From positions 43,186-107,185 of the forward strand of contig NZ_CAMPJO010000010.1 of the NCBI RefSeq assembly GCF_946886895.1: a stretch of 64,000 nt of DNA. Direction: 5' to 3'. Of this stretch, positions 37,512 to 47,851 are shown in pieces. This DNA comes from an uncultured Marinobacter sp. GTDB lineage: Bacteria > Pseudomonadota > Gammaproteobacteria > Pseudomonadales > Oleiphilaceae. A program made the position numbers and the translations under genes. Positions within the stretch are counted from its first letter, which is position 1. Each line of letters begins with the position of its first letter. The notes under the pieces were generated by a model. The model was not told where the DNA came from. It saw nothing but the letters and a program-made list of their open reading frames with translations, and did not search any database.

Positions 37512-37536
37512 GGCCCGCGATTGCGGGCCTTTTTTT
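37512..37536 (+). terminator. Intrinsic terminator of the envelope-transport operon
   Basis: Stem GGCCCGC / GCGGGCC, loop GATT, followed by seven T's, 28 bases after the DUF1329 stop. Textbook Rho-independent terminator, marking the end of the four-gene unit. Confidence 0.9.
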
Positions 37537-37621
37537 GGATCACTGAGGAAATCGGGCATGCTACCCCGCAATGGCAACTTGTTGGCGCAGCTCCCCTAGG
37601 ATTCTGCGCTGGAAAAACCAG

Positions 37622-39706
37622 CTAGAGATGCTGCAATAACGCCCGAAGCCTGGGATTATCCGGGAAGCGCTCCATCAGAGCCTGGGTCACCTCGCGGGCT
37701 TTGTCCTTCTGCTGAAGCTGGAATAACGCTACCGCATAACGGTAACCAAAGAGCCACTGATCAGGTGCCAATCCCGCAGCCTGTTCCAAATCCTGCAGAG
37801 CGTGATCGTCGTTTTTCAATTTCAAATGAATCAGACCACGCAAGTGAACCAGTCGTGCCTCGCTCGGCATAAACTGAAGCGCGCGATTGATGACATCAAT
37901 GGCTTCCTGATTACGATCACCAGAGCGCAGGATTCTGGTTAACAGGATGGCGGCAGGTGCATATCCCTGATCTTTATCCAGAGCCTTTTTCAACGCTTCC
38001 TCGGCCTTGTATATGTCATTTCCCGCCAGCAGATAGCGGGCTTTCAGCACCAGCCCTGAGGGCAGGTCAGACTGCATGCCCAGAAAGCGCTCATACTCAC
38101 CACGCACCTCCGCCCACTGCTGTGACTCCAGCTCAATTCCGAGCATAATCAACGATTCGAAAGCAGCAATCCGCACCGCCAATGATTCGTCCGTCAGGCC
38201 TGCCCTGGCCAATTCCAGCGCTTGATCAGCCGAACCGTTCCGGAGTACCCGGAACGCGCTCTCACGAATAACCGCTTCGTCGCTGGTTGCCAGTTTCGCC
38301 ACCAGAGAGGGCTGTCTTTCGGCCAGCCACTGTCCCTGCTGTTCCAGCAAAGTGGCCCGGCGCAGGGCCGGTGCGCTACGATTTTGCAGATACGTCATCA
38401 TGCCCGGGGATGGGCGCTGCTGCACATCGTGCCACGTCTGCTGACGGTAGAGTTCCGGAAACCAGTTTTCGACTTCTTTGATAGACCAGCCTCGAGTCTT
38501 GTCTGTGTGACAAGCCAGGCATACATCCGGACTACCACTTTCCTGGGCCACATCCGGGCGGGGTACCGTGAAACTGTGCTCCCGGCGATCATCGATTTTC
38601 ATGAACGTGGCTTCCGGCATATGGCAGTTCACGCACTGGGCGCCCTCGCTCCCTTTTGGATGATGGTGATGCCCGGGGGTGTCAAATTCGCGGGAATTGT
38701 GGCACTGGGTACAGACAGCGTTACCTTCAGCTTTCAGCTTGCCGGAGTGAGGGTTGTGGCAGTTGGTACAAACGACGCCCGCTTGGAACATCCGGCTCTG
38801 TTCGAATGAACCAAGCACGAAGACTTCCTCGCTGACCCGCCCGTCGGAGTAGTAAAGGGGAGGATCGAGCCGGCTCAGACTGAACTGGTCGTGCACCCGG
38901 CCATTGCCCGAATCCGCAAGGCGGGTTCTGAGGGCATGGCATTTGCCACAGATAGGCACCTGGGCATCGCTGGAGGCCGGCCCTATGTGCCTCGGCGGCT
39001 GATCAGCCTGACTGGCCAACCATACGCCCATGGCAGCAAGCTCCACACCGGTGGTCTGGTTCCGGCCGTCCTGTTGAGCTTTTGCATGCTCAGATGCGGA
39101 TTCATGGCAGGCGGCGCAACTGACCGCTACATGGTCATACTGGGTCTGGTAGCTATCGGATTCGCTGTCGTAATTGCGCTGAAGGCCGGTTGAATGGCAG
39201 TCCGCGCACTGGTTGTTCCAGTTCTGGTAGATGCCCGTCCAGTGCATCGCATCGCCGGGGCGGTTCCGGCCTGGTTCATCCAGGCGAAACCAGCGCTGGC
39301 CACCCTCTGATTTTTCGCGTGTATCCCAGGCAACATTAAAGGCCTGTAGCCGGCCATCGCCGGTGTCGATCAAGTATTGCTGGAGTGGATACACTCCAAA
39401 TGTGTATTTCACGATCCACTCTCGGTCTTCTCCACGCTCATTAGTGTGGATTCGATACTGACCACCCTGTTTGAGGAATTTAACGGTAAGGTCAGGATCT
39501 TCGTATCTGGTGCCTGAAAAGTCGCCCGCGACGGTATCAGAGGTAGCGGGTGCCATGGCAACCGAATGCTGGGACCGGGACCATTCCGCCACTTCGTTGG
39601 CATGGCATTCCGCACAATTTAATGGCCCTGCCTTTGCCTGCCCACATGCCAGAATCAGGAACCAGATAGCCAATAGGCTCAGTGGTCGTTTGACCATATC
39701 GTTCAA
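37622..39706 (-). CDS. Octaheme c-type cytochrome with C-terminal TPR domain
   Basis: 694 aa. Sec signal peptide ending QAKA, then eight CXXCH heme motifs in order: CAECH, CADCH, CAACH, CGKCH, CTNCH, CTQCH, CVNCH, CLACH, within about the first 400 residues. A HEAT-like stretch (EAVIRESAFRVLRNG) follows, then TPR repeats (LLAGNDIYKAEEALKKAL; ALQFMPSEARLVHLRGLIHLKL) to the end. Probably a periplasmic electron carrier docking protein partners through the TPRs. Related multiheme-TPR proteins are widespread but mostly uncharacterised; the redox partner is unknown. It faces the AraC gene divergently. Confidence 0.8.
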   Translation of the reverse strand: MNDMVKRPLSLLAIWFLILACGQAKAGPLNCAECHANEVAEWSRSQHSVAMAPATSDTVAGDFSGTRYEDPDLTVKFLKQGGQYRIHTNERGEDREWIVKYTFGVYPLQQYLIDTGDGRLQAFNVAWDTREKSEGGQRWFRLDEPGRNRPGDAMHWTGIYQNWNNQCADCHSTGLQRNYDSESDSYQTQYDHVAVSCAACHESASEHAKAQQDGRNQTTGVELAAMGVWLASQADQPPRHIGPASSDAQVPICGKCHALRTRLADSGNGRVHDQFSLSRLDPPLYYSDGRVSEEVFVLGSFEQSRMFQAGVVCTNCHNPHSGKLKAEGNAVCTQCHNSREFDTPGHHHHPKGSEGAQCVNCHMPEATFMKIDDRREHSFTVPRPDVAQESGSPDVCLACHTDKTRGWSIKEVENWFPELYRQQTWHDVQQRPSPGMMTYLQNRSAPALRRATLLEQQGQWLAERQPSLVAKLATSDEAVIRESAFRVLRNGSADQALELARAGLTDESLAVRIAAFESLIMLGIELESQQWAEVRGEYERFLGMQSDLPSGLVLKARYLLAGNDIYKAEEALKKALDKDQGYAPAAILLTRILRSGDRNQEAIDVINRALQFMPSEARLVHLRGLIHLKLKNDDHALQDLEQAAGLAPDQWLFGYRYAVALFQLQQKDKAREVTQALMERFPDNPRLRALLQHL

Positions 39707-39881
39707 TTCCGTGTTACGTATTGGATCATTTCACCAGATCGTGAACCATAGTGCCCAGGTTTTTAGGAACTCCTTCCCCTCATGGGCTGCCGCTACGAGG
39801 ATCGACCCACTTCTGGGAATATGGCCTGTCGATTGCTTGATTTATGATAGATGCTACCGTGTGCACTCTGGCTGAACCGAC

Positions 39882-39889
39882 AACAACAA
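39882..39889 (+). promoter_or_regulatory. CA motif AACAACAA before the AraC gene
   Basis: Octamer 10 bases before the ATG at 39900, occupying the ribosome-binding position; no other clear ribosome site is seen. Confidence 0.52.
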
Positions 39890-39899
39890 TCACATCGCC

Positions 39900-40889
39900 A
39901 TGAACGAAAAACGGGTTCCATTCCATTACAACGTGGGTGTTCGCTCTCCCGATTTCGAGGAGGCGAGAGCCTTTATCAACACTCACATTGATGATCGTGA
40001 AGTGTCGCCTCTTTCAAGGGGTGGCAACACCGAAAATCTCCTGACTCTGCAGCCTCTGGGAGAAAGCGCGCTATTCGGTGCCATGTGGTCCGAGAAGGTC
40101 CACATCCGGTCGGATACCCAAACCACGTTTCATGCGGTGCTGGTTCTCTCCGGCAGTATTTGCTGTAAATCGTTGGGCATCGATATCCCTGCCAACAGCG
40201 TAGTGCTGATCGCACCCGGGCAACAGGCCGACCTGGTATGGGAAAAAGGCACCCGCGCCGTGGTGATAAGCCTGGGGCGCCAGACCCTGATTGACACCCT
40301 GGGTGTCCCGGATCTTGAGTTCCTGCGACAGTCAAATGCCCTGATTCCCGCCGACCATCAGGACGCGCAACTGCTCAGAAATGGCATCACTTGCCTAGCC
40401 CAACAGCACGAAATCTGTCACGGCAGGATTTCTCCTGCTGTCCAGAGACACTGGGAAGGCCTGCTATTGTCCCAATTTTCCAACCAGCTATACCGCTCCG
40501 AACTGGAAAACCCGTCCATCCTTCCGGGCCGTATTCGTCTTGTGACTGAATGGATACTGGCTCATATTCGAGAGCCTATGTCGGTCTGCGACCTGTTGCG
40601 GGTCACCGGTGCCAGCCGACGATCACTGGAATCCGGATTCCGGACATACCTGAATACGACACCCGCCAAATTCATTCTCTGCCACAAACTGAAAGGCGTT
40701 CGCCATCTGCTTAGAACCGAGCCCGACATCAAAATCGGGGATGCAGCCTTCCTGTATGGTTTCAATCACCTGAGCCATTTCACCCGCCAATATCAGGAGG
40801 CCTTCGGCGAGTTGCCATCGGAAACCCTCCGTCAACACCGCGAATCGCGGGTGGTGATTAGCAAAAAGGCCCAGCCGTATCCGGCATAA
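39900..40889 (+). CDS. AraC-family regulator
   Basis: 329 aa. N-terminal AraC_binding_2-like domain (about 20-180), C-terminal double helix-turn-helix (VCDLLRVTGASRRSLESGFR, then IGDAAFLYGFNHLSHFTRQYQEAFGELPSETLR). The C-terminus ends in the same GELPSETLR as the XylS-like protein at 11464, so both belong to one subfamily. It is flanked by the octaheme cytochrome (divergent) and the sulfatase-porin operon (convergent), which are its likely targets. Effector unknown. Confidence 0.82.
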   Translation: MNEKRVPFHYNVGVRSPDFEEARAFINTHIDDREVSPLSRGGNTENLLTLQPLGESALFGAMWSEKVHIRSDTQTTFHAVLVLSGSICCKSLGIDIPANSVVLIAPGQQADLVWEKGTRAVVISLGRQTLIDTLGVPDLEFLRQSNALIPADHQDAQLLRNGITCLAQQHEICHGRISPAVQRHWEGLLLSQFSNQLYRSELENPSILPGRIRLVTEWILAHIREPMSVCDLLRVTGASRRSLESGFRTYLNTTPAKFILCHKLKGVRHLLRTEPDIKIGDAAFLYGFNHLSHFTRQYQEAFGELPSETLRQHRESRVVISKKAQPYPA

Positions 40890-40922
40890 CGCCGAACAGG
40901 GCTGGGCAAGTCGCTTTCAGAG

Positions 40923-41921
40923 TCAGAAGATTACGTTGAAACCCACCGCATAGTTACTGGGCAGGTTGTCGTACTGACCCGTTTCCGCCCAAACCTTTAT
41001 TTGTGGTGCCACTCGCTGCTCAATCTTGAGGGTGTAGACGGTTTCGTCAGCGGCGTCGTAGTCGTGGTTTTTCTCCTTGAAGCCGACTGCGAAGCCCGCA
41101 CCGCTCTCGGTGAGGTACTGAGCTGACACACCGTAGGAATTGAAGTCTGCCTTTCCTTCCGGATCCAGCGGGTAAGGTGAATTACGGTTATTCTCCCATA
41201 CCGCACCCAAATCCAGGCCGCCAATCTGGTAGCTCACCCCGGCCGCGGAAATCTGGTAGTCCTCGGTAGTAAATGGCGGCAACTGCTCCTGCTTGAGCAC
41301 GGTGGTGCCCATGGCAAACTCCACGTACTCCCCCTTGTGTACCAGCCGCACCGCCCGTCCATCCGCAGCCTGGTCATTGCCATCATTCAGGGTGATTGCT
41401 GCAAAAACCAACTTGGTCTTCATGAACCAAGGCGTATGGTATGCAAAGGTTCCAGAGGTTCTGTCTGGCTGGGCGAAAATGCCATCCGCGTTCAGATCCG
41501 CATGGGGCTCGTTGTATTCATAGTGGTTAATCGGCCCATAGATGTCCCCCCACTGGCCGCTGGTGCCGCGCGGCGCGACGACAAACAGGCCGTAGCTGGT
41601 CGGCAACCAGAATTTTGCCTCTTTGACGTGTACATCCGCTTCACCATCACGACCTGTCGTTGGATCGTCGGCACTGTTGGCAGCTGTCGCCAGGTCGACC
41701 TCCATCGCATAATGGAGATTTAACGTGTCATCAATGGCAGCCTTGCCCTGGAGCCCCATCTCAATTTCAAAGGCTTCTGCTTCGGCATCCTGGCTTTCCA
41801 CTTTGAGGGCACCGGCACTCAGATACCCGTAAAACTTCGGTTTCTCCAGCTCAACTGCAAAGGCTGAGTTGGCGACTGCTGCGGAGACCGCAGCAGTCAA
41901 GATGGTTTGTTTCAGTTTCAT
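40923..41921 (-). CDS. Outer-membrane porin
   Basis: 332 aa from ATG 41921, with AGGAG just before it; the frame to 41939 adds six residues. Signal peptide ends NSAFA. Beta-strand pattern, FYGYLSAGALKVES opening and C-terminal phenylalanine (GFNVIF) indicate a general or substrate-specific porin (Gram-negative porin superfamily). It follows the sulfatase by 33 bases, so it probably admits the sulfate ester or releases its product. Confidence 0.75.
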   Translation of the reverse strand: MKLKQTILTAAVSAAVANSAFAVELEKPKFYGYLSAGALKVESQDAEAEAFEIEMGLQGKAAIDDTLNLHYAMEVDLATAANSADDPTTGRDGEADVHVKEAKFWLPTSYGLFVVAPRGTSGQWGDIYGPINHYEYNEPHADLNADGIFAQPDRTSGTFAYHTPWFMKTKLVFAAITLNDGNDQAADGRAVRLVHKGEYVEFAMGTTVLKQEQLPPFTTEDYQISAAGVSYQIGGLDLGAVWENNRNSPYPLDPEGKADFNSYGVSAQYLTESGAGFAVGFKEKNHDYDAADETVYTLKIEQRVAPQIKVWAETGQYDNLPSNYAVGFNVIF

Positions 41922-41954
41922 GGTATTACTCCTGCTCACGAAGTTAGGATTGAA

Positions 41955-43643
41955 TTACTCAACACACTCGCCGTACAGGCAGGTGGTGAAGCTGTAACCC
42001 ACTTTTCGCATGTCCGCCGGATCAGCAGGGATCACACCATTTCGGCTGACGTACTGGTCCCACTCGGCAACCAGTTCTTTCAGTTTCCCTGGTTTCTCCT
42101 GGGCCAGGTCTGTCGTTTCGGTCGGGTCTTCCGCCAAATTGAAGAGCTGCCACTGGCCCGGACCGTAAGGCGCTTCCAGAAGCCGGATCTTCCAGTTGCC
42201 CTTACGCACGGCAGAGCGACCATAGAGTTCCCAGCCAACCACACGATTTTCAGGTGCATTACCCTCAAGCCCTGGCAGCATGGAGAGGCCCTGAATCTCG
42301 AAAATTTCCCGGCCGTTGTAGGGACTGGTGGGCTTTTCAATGCCAGCCAGTTCCAGGAAAGTGGGCATAATGTCCATCACGTGGAAAAACTCGTGATTTA
42401 TCCTGCCCTTGTCTACATTGCCGGGAAGATCAATGATCGCTGGTACCCGCAGACCACCCTCAGATGGAAACCCTTTCCACATAGGGAAAGGCGCAGCACT
42501 GACTTGCCCCCACTGAGGGCCATACCAGATGTACGAATCGGGGCGGCCAATATTTTCAAAGCTATTGTTGAACTCCGAGGCAATCCACTGTTCATTTCTC
42601 GGTAGCACTTCCGGGCTGTTACCGTCGGCGCCGTTGTCCGACATAAACATCACCACGGTGTTTTCCAGCTCACCGGTCTTTCTGAGGTGATCCATGACTC
42701 GCTCAATGTTGTCGTCCATGCTATCGACCATCGCTGCGTAGACTTCCATCTTGCGGGCTTCAATCTTTTGCTGTTCTTTGGTCAGCTCATCCCAGGTTGG
42801 CAACTCGTCAAAGGGAACGTTGGCGCTGAGCTCGTGGCCAATCAGCCCCATCTCCTTCATCCTATCCATGCGTTGTTGGCGAATGGCGTCATAACCTTTG
42901 TCATATCGACCTTCGTATTTCTTGATGTAGGGATCAGGCGCCTGGAGCGGCCAATGGGGTGCGGTAAACGACAGGAAAGTAAAAAATGGCTTATCGCCCG
43001 AAGCCTTGATGTACTCTATCGCCTTGTCCGCGTAGAAATCGGACGAGTAGAAGCCGTCAGGCACTCCCACCTTTTTGCCGTTCTCACGATAGATTGCCAT
43101 CGGATCCACGCCGATGATCGCACGGCCGTCATCAAAATGACTGGCGCCGCCCTGCACCAGAACCCAAGAATGATCAAATCCGCGTTCAGCGGGGCTCAGT
43201 TCTTCGGTTCTGCCCAAGTGCCACTTGCCGGCAATGGAAGTGCTGTAGCCGTTATCCCGGAGTACTTCCGGAAGCGTGGCGACAAGATCGTTCAGGTACC
43301 CTTCGTAGCCGGGCTTACCCTTCTGCTCAGCTGTGAGCAGTTCAGCCATGTTACCAATGCCTGCCTGGTGGTTGTCTGTACCAGACAGCAGCATGGAACG
43401 GGTTGGCGAGCAGGTAGGCGCGGTATGAAAGTTGGTCATACGGATGCCAGAATCGGCCAACGCATCCAGAGTCGGGGTTTCGATTTCCCCGCCGTAGGCG
43501 CCGATGTCGGAGTAGCCCAGATCATCGGCCATAATCAGAAGGAAGTTGGGCTTTTCGGCGTTATTGGCAGAAACCATCATTGAAGCTGTCATCAGCCCCA
43601 GCGCCATACCCAACCGACGAAGCAGTGCATTGTTGTTGTACAT
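41955..43643 (-). CDS. Arylsulfatase-type sulfatase, periplasmic
   Basis: 562 aa. Signal peptide (about 1-26, ending VSA), metal-binding ADDLGYSD (Asp40/Asp41), and the formylglycine motif CSPTRSMLLSG (Cys78; CxPxR type, needing a formylglycine-generating enzyme not in the window). Later KWHLG, FTAPHWP and SDNGADG are sulfatase hallmarks. It hydrolyses sulfate esters; an aryl sulfate giving a phenol would feed the dmp pathway, but this is inference. Codons 3-5 (NNN) create an extra AACAACAA on top of the one upstream. Confidence 0.88.
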   Translation of the reverse strand: MYNNNALLRRLGMALGLMTASMMVSANNAEKPNFLLIMADDLGYSDIGAYGGEIETPTLDALADSGIRMTNFHTAPTCSPTRSMLLSGTDNHQAGIGNMAELLTAEQKGKPGYEGYLNDLVATLPEVLRDNGYSTSIAGKWHLGRTEELSPAERGFDHSWVLVQGGASHFDDGRAIIGVDPMAIYRENGKKVGVPDGFYSSDFYADKAIEYIKASGDKPFFTFLSFTAPHWPLQAPDPYIKKYEGRYDKGYDAIRQQRMDRMKEMGLIGHELSANVPFDELPTWDELTKEQQKIEARKMEVYAAMVDSMDDNIERVMDHLRKTGELENTVVMFMSDNGADGNSPEVLPRNEQWIASEFNNSFENIGRPDSYIWYGPQWGQVSAAPFPMWKGFPSEGGLRVPAIIDLPGNVDKGRINHEFFHVMDIMPTFLELAGIEKPTSPYNGREIFEIQGLSMLPGLEGNAPENRVVGWELYGRSAVRKGNWKIRLLEAPYGPGQWQLFNLAEDPTETTDLAQEKPGKLKELVAEWDQYVSRNGVIPADPADMRKVGYSFTTCLYGECVE

Positions 43644-43661
43644 GTCATGCCCTCAGTCAGT

Positions 43662-43669
43662 TTGTTGTT
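43662..43669 (-). promoter_or_regulatory. CA motif AACAACAA before the sulfatase (second copy in codons 3-5)
   Basis: Minus-strand octamer 18 bases before the ATG at 43643; another copy lies at 43630-43637 within the start of the gene. Two copies flanking the start suggest strong Hfq/Crc control. Confidence 0.55.
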
Positions 43670-43729
43670 GTGCCACGCTTTGTGGTCAACATCAGTCTGC
43701 TGAGGGAATAGAGCTAAGGGTTAACCCGT

Positions 43730-43756
43730 ATGCGCATTGCTTAGCGGAAATGCGCA
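43730..43756. promoter_or_regulatory. Direct repeat ATGCGCA x2 upstream of the sulfatase
   Basis: ATGCGCA occurs at 43730-43736 and 43750-43756, 20 bases apart, about 90-110 bp upstream of the sulfatase start. On the minus strand both are followed by a TAA-containing element (TGCGCAT-N6-CTAA; TGCGCAT-N5/6-TTAA). Spacing of two helical turns suits an AraC-family dimer, probably the regulator at 39900. Confidence 0.4.
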
Positions 43757-43811
43757 GAAATATGGAGTAAGGGCGTCCTTGCCCGAGAAATAAGACTTCA
43801 TCCAGGTATTC

Positions 43812-45603
<1,792 letters not shown>

Positions 45604-45626
45604 AATTTTTTTCGCTGACTTACTAG

Positions 45627-45638
45627 TAGACTGGTCTA
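45627..45638. promoter_or_regulatory. TetR/NemR-type operator, site 2 (before nemA)
   Basis: Perfect palindrome TAGAC-TG-GTCTA, lying between a possible -35 (CTGACT 45615-45620) and -10 (TAATTA 45637-45642) ahead of nemA. Same arrangement as site 1, so one repressor likely controls both. Confidence 0.68.
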
Positions 45639-45672
45639 ATTAAACTTGTTTAATCCTGAAGGAGAATGTCCG

Positions 45673-46794
45673 ATGAGCCATCAAAACGACCCACTGTTTC
45701 AGCCCTGTCACCTGGGTGAACTGGCCCTGCCCAACCGGGTTCTGATGTCACCGCTGACACGGTCCCGCTCAAGCCAGCCCGGGGACATCCCCAACGACAT
45801 GAATGCCCGCTATTACCAGCAGCGCGCCAGCGCTGGCCTGATTCTCAGCGAGGCCACTCAGGTCTCGCCCCAGGGCAAGGGCTATGCCTTCACCCCGGGC
45901 ATTCACTCGCCGGAACAGATTGAAGGCTGGAAGAAGGTCACCGGAGCGGTGCACATGGCCGGTGGCCGAATCCACATGCAGCTGTGGCACGTGGGCCGGA
46001 TTTCCCATCCGGATCTTCAGCCGAATGGTGAAAAACCCGTGGCGCCCTCTGCCATCAAACCCGAAGGCGCCAAGACCTTTATCAGCGCCAACTCCGGCAT
46101 GGTGGATATTCCGGAGCCCCGGGCCCTGGAAGCAGCAGAGATGGCCGATATCGTCGAGCAGTTCCGTCAGGGTGCACGGAACGCAAAGGAAGCCGGCTTT
46201 GATGGCGTTGAAATCCATGCCGCCAATGGCTATCTGCTGGACCAGTTCATCAAGAGCGGCAGCAACCACCGCACCGACGAATACGGTGGTTCAGTGGAAA
46301 ACCGTCTGCGCCTGCCGCTGAAGGTAGTGGAGGCCGTTATCGACGTCTGGGGCAAGGACAAAGTCGGCGTTCGTGTCAGCCCCACCGGCAGCTTCAACGC
46401 CATGGCCGATGACAACCCTGTCGAGACCTTCGGCACCTTCGCCCGGCACCTGAACGATCTGGGTATTGCCTATATCGAAGTGGTGGAAGACTCCTTCCAG
46501 GGCAATCACGCCAACGGCCGCCCGGAGGATGTTATTGATGCCATCCGTAACGGTTTCAGGGGCACTTACATCGCCAACGGTGCCTACACCGCCGAGGAGG
46601 CCCGGAAGCGTATCAACGAAGATCGCTGCGACCTGGTTACCTTCGGCCGCCCGTTCATTGCCAACCCGGATCTGCCGGAGCGTTTCCGCCAGAACGCACC
46701 CCTGAACGAATGGGATGACAGCACCTTCTATGGCGGTGACGAACACGGTTACACCGACTACCTGACGCTGAGCGAACTCGAAACCAGCGCCTGA
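45673..46794 (+). CDS. nemA: Old yellow enzyme / N-ethylmaleimide-type ene-reductase
   Basis: 373 aa, FMN-dependent TIM barrel reducing activated C=C bonds (enones, maleimides, quinone-like electrophiles) with NAD(P)H. Visible: [29 protein letters not shown] opening, [25 protein letters not shown] with the substrate His-Asn pair, and [11 protein letters not shown] phosphate-binding strand. ATG 45673 follows AAGGAGA. Under the adjacent TetR operator, hence an electrophile-detoxification role. Confidence 0.88.
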   Translation: MSHQNDPLFQPCHLGELALPNRVLMSPLTRSRSSQPGDIPNDMNARYYQQRASAGLILSEATQVSPQGKGYAFTPGIHSPEQIEGWKKVTGAVHMAGGRIHMQLWHVGRISHPDLQPNGEKPVAPSAIKPEGAKTFISANSGMVDIPEPRALEAAEMADIVEQFRQGARNAKEAGFDGVEIHAANGYLLDQFIKSGSNHRTDEYGGSVENRLRLPLKVVEAVIDVWGKDKVGVRVSPTGSFNAMADDNPVETFGTFARHLNDLGIAYIEVVEDSFQGNHANGRPEDVIDAIRNGFRGTYIANGAYTAEEARKRINEDRCDLVTFGRPFIANPDLPERFRQNAPLNEWDDSTFYGGDEHGYTDYLTLSELETSA

Positions 46795-46826
46795 TCACGC
46801 TTCATATCCGTAAAAGGAGACAAACC

Positions 46827-47576
46827 ATGAGTAACACCAACGACCCAATCAACAGCAAAGTCGTCATTATTACCGGCGCCAGCAGTGGTCTCGGTGAAGC
46901 CACGGCCCGTCGCCTGGCCGACCGCGGCGCCAGGCTGGTCCTTGCCGCCCGCCGGGAAGACCGCCTGAAAGCCCTGGCGGAGGATCTGAAATCCCGGGGT
47001 GCCGAGGCAGTCTGGCAGGTTACCGACGTGACCGACCGCGCCCAGGTGGAATCCCTGGCTGCAACGGCAAAAGAGAGCTTCGGCAGGATTGATGTGCTGG
47101 TGAACAACGCCGGGCTGATGCCTTTGGCACCTCTGGACGCCCTCAAAGTCGATGAGTGGGAGCAGATGGTGGACGTCAACATCAAGGGCGTGATGTACGG
47201 CATCGCCGCCGTGTTGCCCACCATGCGCGAACAGCACAGCGGCCATGTGATCAACCTGTCGTCCGTTGCCGGGCACAAACTGTTCCCGGGCGCTGCCGTC
47301 TACTGCGCCACCAAATACGCCGTCAAGGCGCTGTCAGAAGGGCTGCGCATGGAAGCCGGTGACGAGATCCGAAGCACCAACATCTCGCCGGGCGCCGTAG
47401 CAACCGAGCTCACCAGCACCATCACCGACCCGGACGCCAAAAAGGCGGCGGACGAGCTCTACGAAGTGGCTATTGATTCCGACGCCGTGGCCCGGGCTAT
47501 CGTTTATGCGATTGAACAGCCCGCCGACGTGGATATCAATGAGATCATCCTGCGGCCAACGGCCCAGGAACTATAA
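46827..47576 (+). CDS. Short-chain dehydrogenase/reductase
   Basis: 249-aa classical SDR. Cofactor motif [10 protein letters not shown] (about 12-21; Arg pair in AARREDR suggests NADP), NNAG, catalytic Ser in NLSSVAG and YCATK (Tyr/Lys). Follows nemA by 32 bases with an AAGGAG site, so co-transcribed and likely part of the aldehyde/ketone detoxification unit. Substrate not readable. Confidence 0.85.
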   Translation: MSNTNDPINSKVVIITGASSGLGEATARRLADRGARLVLAARREDRLKALAEDLKSRGAEAVWQVTDVTDRAQVESLAATAKESFGRIDVLVNNAGLMPLAPLDALKVDEWEQMVDVNIKGVMYGIAAVLPTMREQHSGHVINLSSVAGHKLFPGAAVYCATKYAVKALSEGLRMEAGDEIRSTNISPGAVATELTSTITDPDAKKAADELYEVAIDSDAVARAIVYAIEQPADVDINEIILRPTAQEL

Positions 47577-47599
47577 GGCCACATCGGTTAGTTAACTCT

Positions 47600-47635
47600 G
47601 TGGCAACACCGCCTTGCATCTGGTGGTGTTGCCAC
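47600..47635 (+). terminator. Hairpin after the nemA-SDR operon
   Basis: Perfect 11-bp arms GTGGCAACACC / GGTGTTGCCAC with a 14-base loop, 24 bases past the SDR stop. No T-run follows; probably a weak or Rho-assisted terminator. The remaining gap to 47852 holds no gene I can support. Confidence 0.5.
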
Positions 47636-47851
47636 CCCACCTGCAAAGCCCCGCTCCCCACCACCTATTTTTGTGCCCCGAAACTCAGCGCCATTTTGGC
47701 GCATTTGATTATTCAGTTTGAAATCCACGGGAATCTGAACTAACCATTAACATGTATCCGGAATAAACAAACCGACCGGTTTTCAGGCGTCGGCACTGAA
47801 TTTCCGGTTTACGACCAGGCACTGAATGCACCCATTGGGGAGAGCATGCTC

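Noticed and set aside
39707..39899. DmpR site or sigma-54 promoter between the octaheme cytochrome and AraC genes (TTGGATCATTT; GGGCAC...)
   Set aside because: Only a half-site and no -12 TTGC at correct spacing.
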